In this document: positions 14,143 to 16,172 of the stretch, in pieces
Position numbering within the stretch: the stretch's first letter is position 1
How the letters are laid out: each line of letters begins with the position of its first letter
NCBI GenBank assembly: GCA_021802025.1
Contig: JAKABC010000021.1
Coordinates: forward strand, 1-16,172
Direction of reading: 5' to 3'
Source: Actinomycetes bacterium
GTDB taxonomy: Bacteria > Actinomycetota > Acidimicrobiia > Acidimicrobiales > RAAP-2
Length of the DNA stretch: 16,172 bases
Notes under the pieces: generated by a model
Databases searched by the model: none
What the model was told of the DNA's origin: nothing
What the model saw: only the letters and a program-made list of their open reading frames with translations
Translations under genes and position numbers: made by a program

Positions 14143-15083
14143 CGGCGCGCCCCGAGCCGGGCCGCGCCGACCGCGCCGGCGCGAGATCCGTAGGCGGCCG
14201 GCCCGAGGGCGAGCGGCCCGCGGGCCGCCGCCCCCTCGAGGCGCGCGCCGAGGTCCTCTAAGACGGTTGGGGCGTAGAGGTCGGCCTCGGCGCCGAGTCC
14301 GCCGCCGAGCACGACGCGCTCGAGGTCGAGCGCGACCACGAGGTTCGCCAGTCCGAGCGCCAGCCAGTGGGCGAGCTCGTCGAGCACCGCCGCGGCGCCG
14401 GGGACTTCGGCGCGCGCCGCCGCGACGAGGGCCCGCGCGAGGTCGTAGCCGGGCTCGCCCGCGCCGTCGTCGAGGTCGAGGCGGCCCTCGTCGAGCGCCG
14501 CGCGCGCGTAGCGCGCGAGGGCCTCGCCCGAGGCGTAGCGCTCCCAGCAGCCCCGGCCCCCGCAGGCGCACGGCTCGCCCCCGGGCACCACGACCATGTG
14601 GCCGATCTCCCCGGCGAAGCCGCCCCGGCCGGCGACGGGCCGCCCGTCGAGGACGAACGACCCGCCGATCCCCGTGCCCAAGGTCACCATCGCCACGTCG
14701 CGCGCGCCGCGCGCCGATCCCCACGCCCACTCCGCGGCGAGGGCCGCGTCGGCGTCGTTCACCCCGCGCACCGCCACCCCGAGCGCGTCGGCGAGGACCC
14801 CCTCGACGTCGACTCCGACGAGGTGGGGCAGGTGCGGGCTCACCACGAGCCGACCCTGCGCCACCATCCCCGCCAGTCCAACTCCGAGGGTGGTTTCGGA
14901 GGGGTCGGCCCCGGCCGTGGCGAGGACCCCGGCGACGAGGGCTCCGAGGGCCTCAAGGGACGAGCGCGAGCCGTCAACCGGGCTCGGCGCCTCGCCCTCG
15001 GCGAGGACGGTGCCGGAGGCATCGATCACGACGCACAGCGCCTTGGTGCCCCCGACGTCGAGCCCGGCCGCCGGGGCCGTCAT
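14139..15083 (-). CDS. ROK family sugar kinase (glucokinase-like)
   Basis: 314 residues. It has the N-terminal phosphate loop LDVGGTK (8-14), the catalytic Asp110 in VNDADAA, the second phosphate motif TLGTGIGGSF, EIGHM (159-163) with the sugar-binding Glu and His, and the ROK zinc motif CACGGRGCWE (172-181). The C-terminal VVLGGGLG nucleotide loop is also present. It phosphorylates a hexose, most likely glucose, with ATP; polyphosphate use cannot be judged. No N-terminal helix-turn-helix is present, so this is the kinase and not the repressor branch of the family. It overlaps the SRPBCC gene upstream and the luciferase-like gene downstream by 4 bases each. Confidence 0.9.
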   Translation of the reverse strand: MTAPAAGLDVGGTKALCVVIDASGTVLAEGEAPSPVDGSRSSLEALGALVAGVLATAGADPSETTLGVGLAGMVAQGRLVVSPHLPHLVGVDVEGVLADALGVAVRGVNDADAALAAEWAWGSARGARDVAMVTLGTGIGGSFVLDGRPVAGRGGFAGEIGHMVVVPGGEPCACGGRGCWERYASGEALARYARAALDEGRLDLDDGAGEPGYDLARALVAAARAEVPGAAAVLDELAHWLALGLANLVVALDLERVVLGGGLGAEADLYAPTVLEDLGARLEGAAARGPLALGPAAYGSRAGAVGAARLGARR

Positions 15084-15517
15084 CGCGACTCGGCCCGGGC
15101 GCGCAGCTCATCCAGGGCCTGGGCCTGGATGCGCGCCGCGGCGCGCGAGCGCACGAAGGCGGGGATCGGGACCCGCAGCTCGACCGCGATGTCGTAGGTC
15201 ACCCGGGTCCCCTCCTCGACCGCCTCGAACCGGTAGCGGCCGTCGAGGATCGACGTGAGGTCGCCCTCGACCTGGTGCCAGGCGATCTCGGCGGGGGCGC
15301 GGGTGTAGTCGTAGCGCAGGGTGTAGGTGGTGGAGCGGCCGAAGGCGGCGGCCCGGAACTCGACCTCGAGGGGCCGGCCGTCGGCGTCGCGCTCGTGGAC
15401 GGCCACGCTCTTGAGCTCGCTCGTCCACTCCCCGTAGCGCTCGACGTCGGCCACCACCTCGTAGACGACCGCAGGCGGCGCCGCGACCACGACCGAGCGG
15501 CGGGCCCGCTGGATCAC
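15080..15517 (-). CDS. SRPBCC (START-like) ligand-binding family protein
   Basis: 145 residues from the GTG at 15517, which forms a GTGA overlap with the stop of the glycosyltransferase gene. The helix-grip pattern is clear: SVVVAAPPAVVYEVVADVERYGEW, the classic polyketide-cyclase/SRPBCC entry (strand, PP, then the VYxxVxDxxxYxxW helix), later strands with VEFRAAAF, TYTLRYDY and GRYRFEAVEEGTRVTYDI, and a long C-terminal helix (AAARIQAQALDELRARAE). Such proteins hold hydrophobic ligands. The mycobacterial counterparts lie near pimB', so a role in handling a lipid or isoprenoid for envelope glycolipids is an inference from context. The longer open frame to 15853 is a shadow. Confidence 0.88.
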   Translation of the reverse strand: MIQRARRSVVVAAPPAVVYEVVADVERYGEWTSELKSVAVHERDADGRPLEVEFRAAAFGRSTTYTLRYDYTRAPAEIAWHQVEGDLTSILDGRYRFEAVEEGTRVTYDIAVELRVPIPAFVRSRAAARIQAQALDELRARAESR

Positions 15518-16172
15518 GACGCGGCCTCGGGCTCGGCCACTGCGGGCACGAAGCCGTCGTAGGGGGCGAGGCCCCGGGCCAGGTCGGCCGCGCGATGGCG
15601 CCAGTCGAAGCGGTCCTCGGCGAGCGCGCGCGAGCGCTCGGCGTAGCGGGCCCGTCGCTCGGGGTCGCTGAGGAGCTCGCCGAGGGCGCGTTCGAGGCGT
15701 CGCCACCGGCGGGGTCGGTCGACGACCACGCCGTTGTACCCGTCGCTCAGCGCTTCGGCGCTCCCGCCCGAGCGGCCCGCGACGGGGGGTACGCCGCAGG
15801 CCGCGGCCTCGACGAAGACGATGCCGAAACCCTCCTGCTCCAATCCCAGCCACCGGTTCCGACAGGCCATGACCATGACGTCGGCCGCGCCGACGACGCG
15901 TGGGTGCACGGCCTCCTCGGTGCGTCCGAGGAAGGTCACCGGGGCCCCGGTGCGGCGAACGAGCCGTTCGAGTCGGGTCCGGTCACGACCCTCGCCGGCG
16001 ATGAGGACTCGCAGGGACGGGTGGGTTCGCGCGAGCGCCGCGCTCGCGCGGATGAGCACGTCCATGCCCTTGCGCGGGACGAGTCGCGAGTAGGAGACCA
16101 CGACCAGGTCGTCCTCGTCGAGCCCCAGCTCGGCGCGCGCGGCGCGGCGCTCCTCGGGCGAGAGCAGGGTGA
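15514..16172 (-). CDS. GT4 glycosyltransferase, PimB'-like (C-terminal part, cut by window edge)
   Basis: About 219 codons are visible, starting inside the gene, since the frame is open to the right edge (SPEERRAARAELGLDEDD...). This is the C-terminal Rossmann domain of a GT-B retaining glycosyltransferase. It includes the VVVSYSRLVPRKGMDVLI strand with the conserved Arg/Lys that holds the nucleotide phosphate, GEGRDRTRLE, VTFLGRTEEA and the EGFGIVFVEAAACGVPPVAG stretch with the E-x7-E motif, followed by SGGSAEAL. The ACRNRWLGLEQEGFGIVFVEA segment is close to that of PimB', the mannosyltransferase that adds the second mannose to phosphatidylinositol mannoside. Another GT4 sugar transfer is possible. 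It is the most upstream visible gene of the leftward operon. Confidence 0.85.
   Translation of the reverse strand, partial: TLLSPEERRAARAELGLDEDDLVVVSYSRLVPRKGMDVLIRASAALARTHPSLRVLIAGEGRDRTRLERLVRRTGAPVTFLGRTEEAVHPRVVGAADVMVMACRNRWLGLEQEGFGIVFVEAAACGVPPVAGRSGGSAEALSDGYNGVVVDRPRRWRRLERALGELLSDPERRARYAERSRALAEDRFDWRHRAADLARGLAPYDGFVPAVAEPEAAS

Overview
The window comes from a high-GC genome with strong G/C bias at third codon positions. Several traits point to an actinobacterium, possibly of the Acidimicrobiia: a PimB'-like glycosyltransferase, a Rhodococcus ADH-A-type alcohol dehydrogenase, an MpaB/DUF2236 oxygenase, a B12-dependent class II ribonucleotide reductase with paired NrdR-like boxes, a leaderless-looking GTG start on glpK, and a luciferase-like flavin oxidoreductase. 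The lineage is an inference from content, not a measured placement.

Layout. Bases 1-56 hold the tail of a plus-strand gene, which meets a minus-strand MpaB/DUF2236 gene (57-935) end to end. Divergent from that is a DUF6226-like gene ending at 1619; its N-terminal part has no ordinary start codon. Next come a zinc alcohol dehydrogenase (1756-2820), a strong hairpin, and a membrane fatty-acid desaturase (2937-4028). From about 4127 to 6781 lies an accessory island. It holds three same-direction copies of a previously unlabelled 139-bp repeat (the third cut to 89 bp), a minus-strand hypothetical gene of lower GC3, a possible 43-codon ORF, a GC hairpin, and an AAA+ ATPase with a winged-helix-like C-terminus. 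The ATPase is preceded by six TTTACAG heptamers spaced about one per DNA turn. The island ends exactly at the stop codon of nrdJ (6782-9640, minus). Upstream of nrdJ are two NrdR-like boxes 31 bp apart and a separate perfect palindrome. On the other side of that region, glycerol kinase (9890-11368) and an SMP-30/gluconolactonase-like gene (11379-12257) form a plus-strand pair.

From 12254 to the right edge everything is on the minus strand and reads as one operon: a GT4 glycosyltransferase (PimB'-like, cut by the window edge), an SRPBCC/START-like protein, a ROK sugar kinase, a small luciferase-like oxidoreductase and an AlaC-type aminotransferase. The first four genes are joined by 4-bp stop/start overlaps, and the aminotransferase follows after 17 bp.

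The backbone genes look like ordinary metabolism: alcohol and fatty-acid chemistry, dNTP synthesis, glycerol use, sugar phosphorylation and lipid glycosylation. The novel-looking material is the 4.1-6.8 kb island. A composite direct-plus-inverted repeat punctuates single-gene cassettes there, and an ORC/Cdc6-like ATPase sits behind its own iteron-like array.
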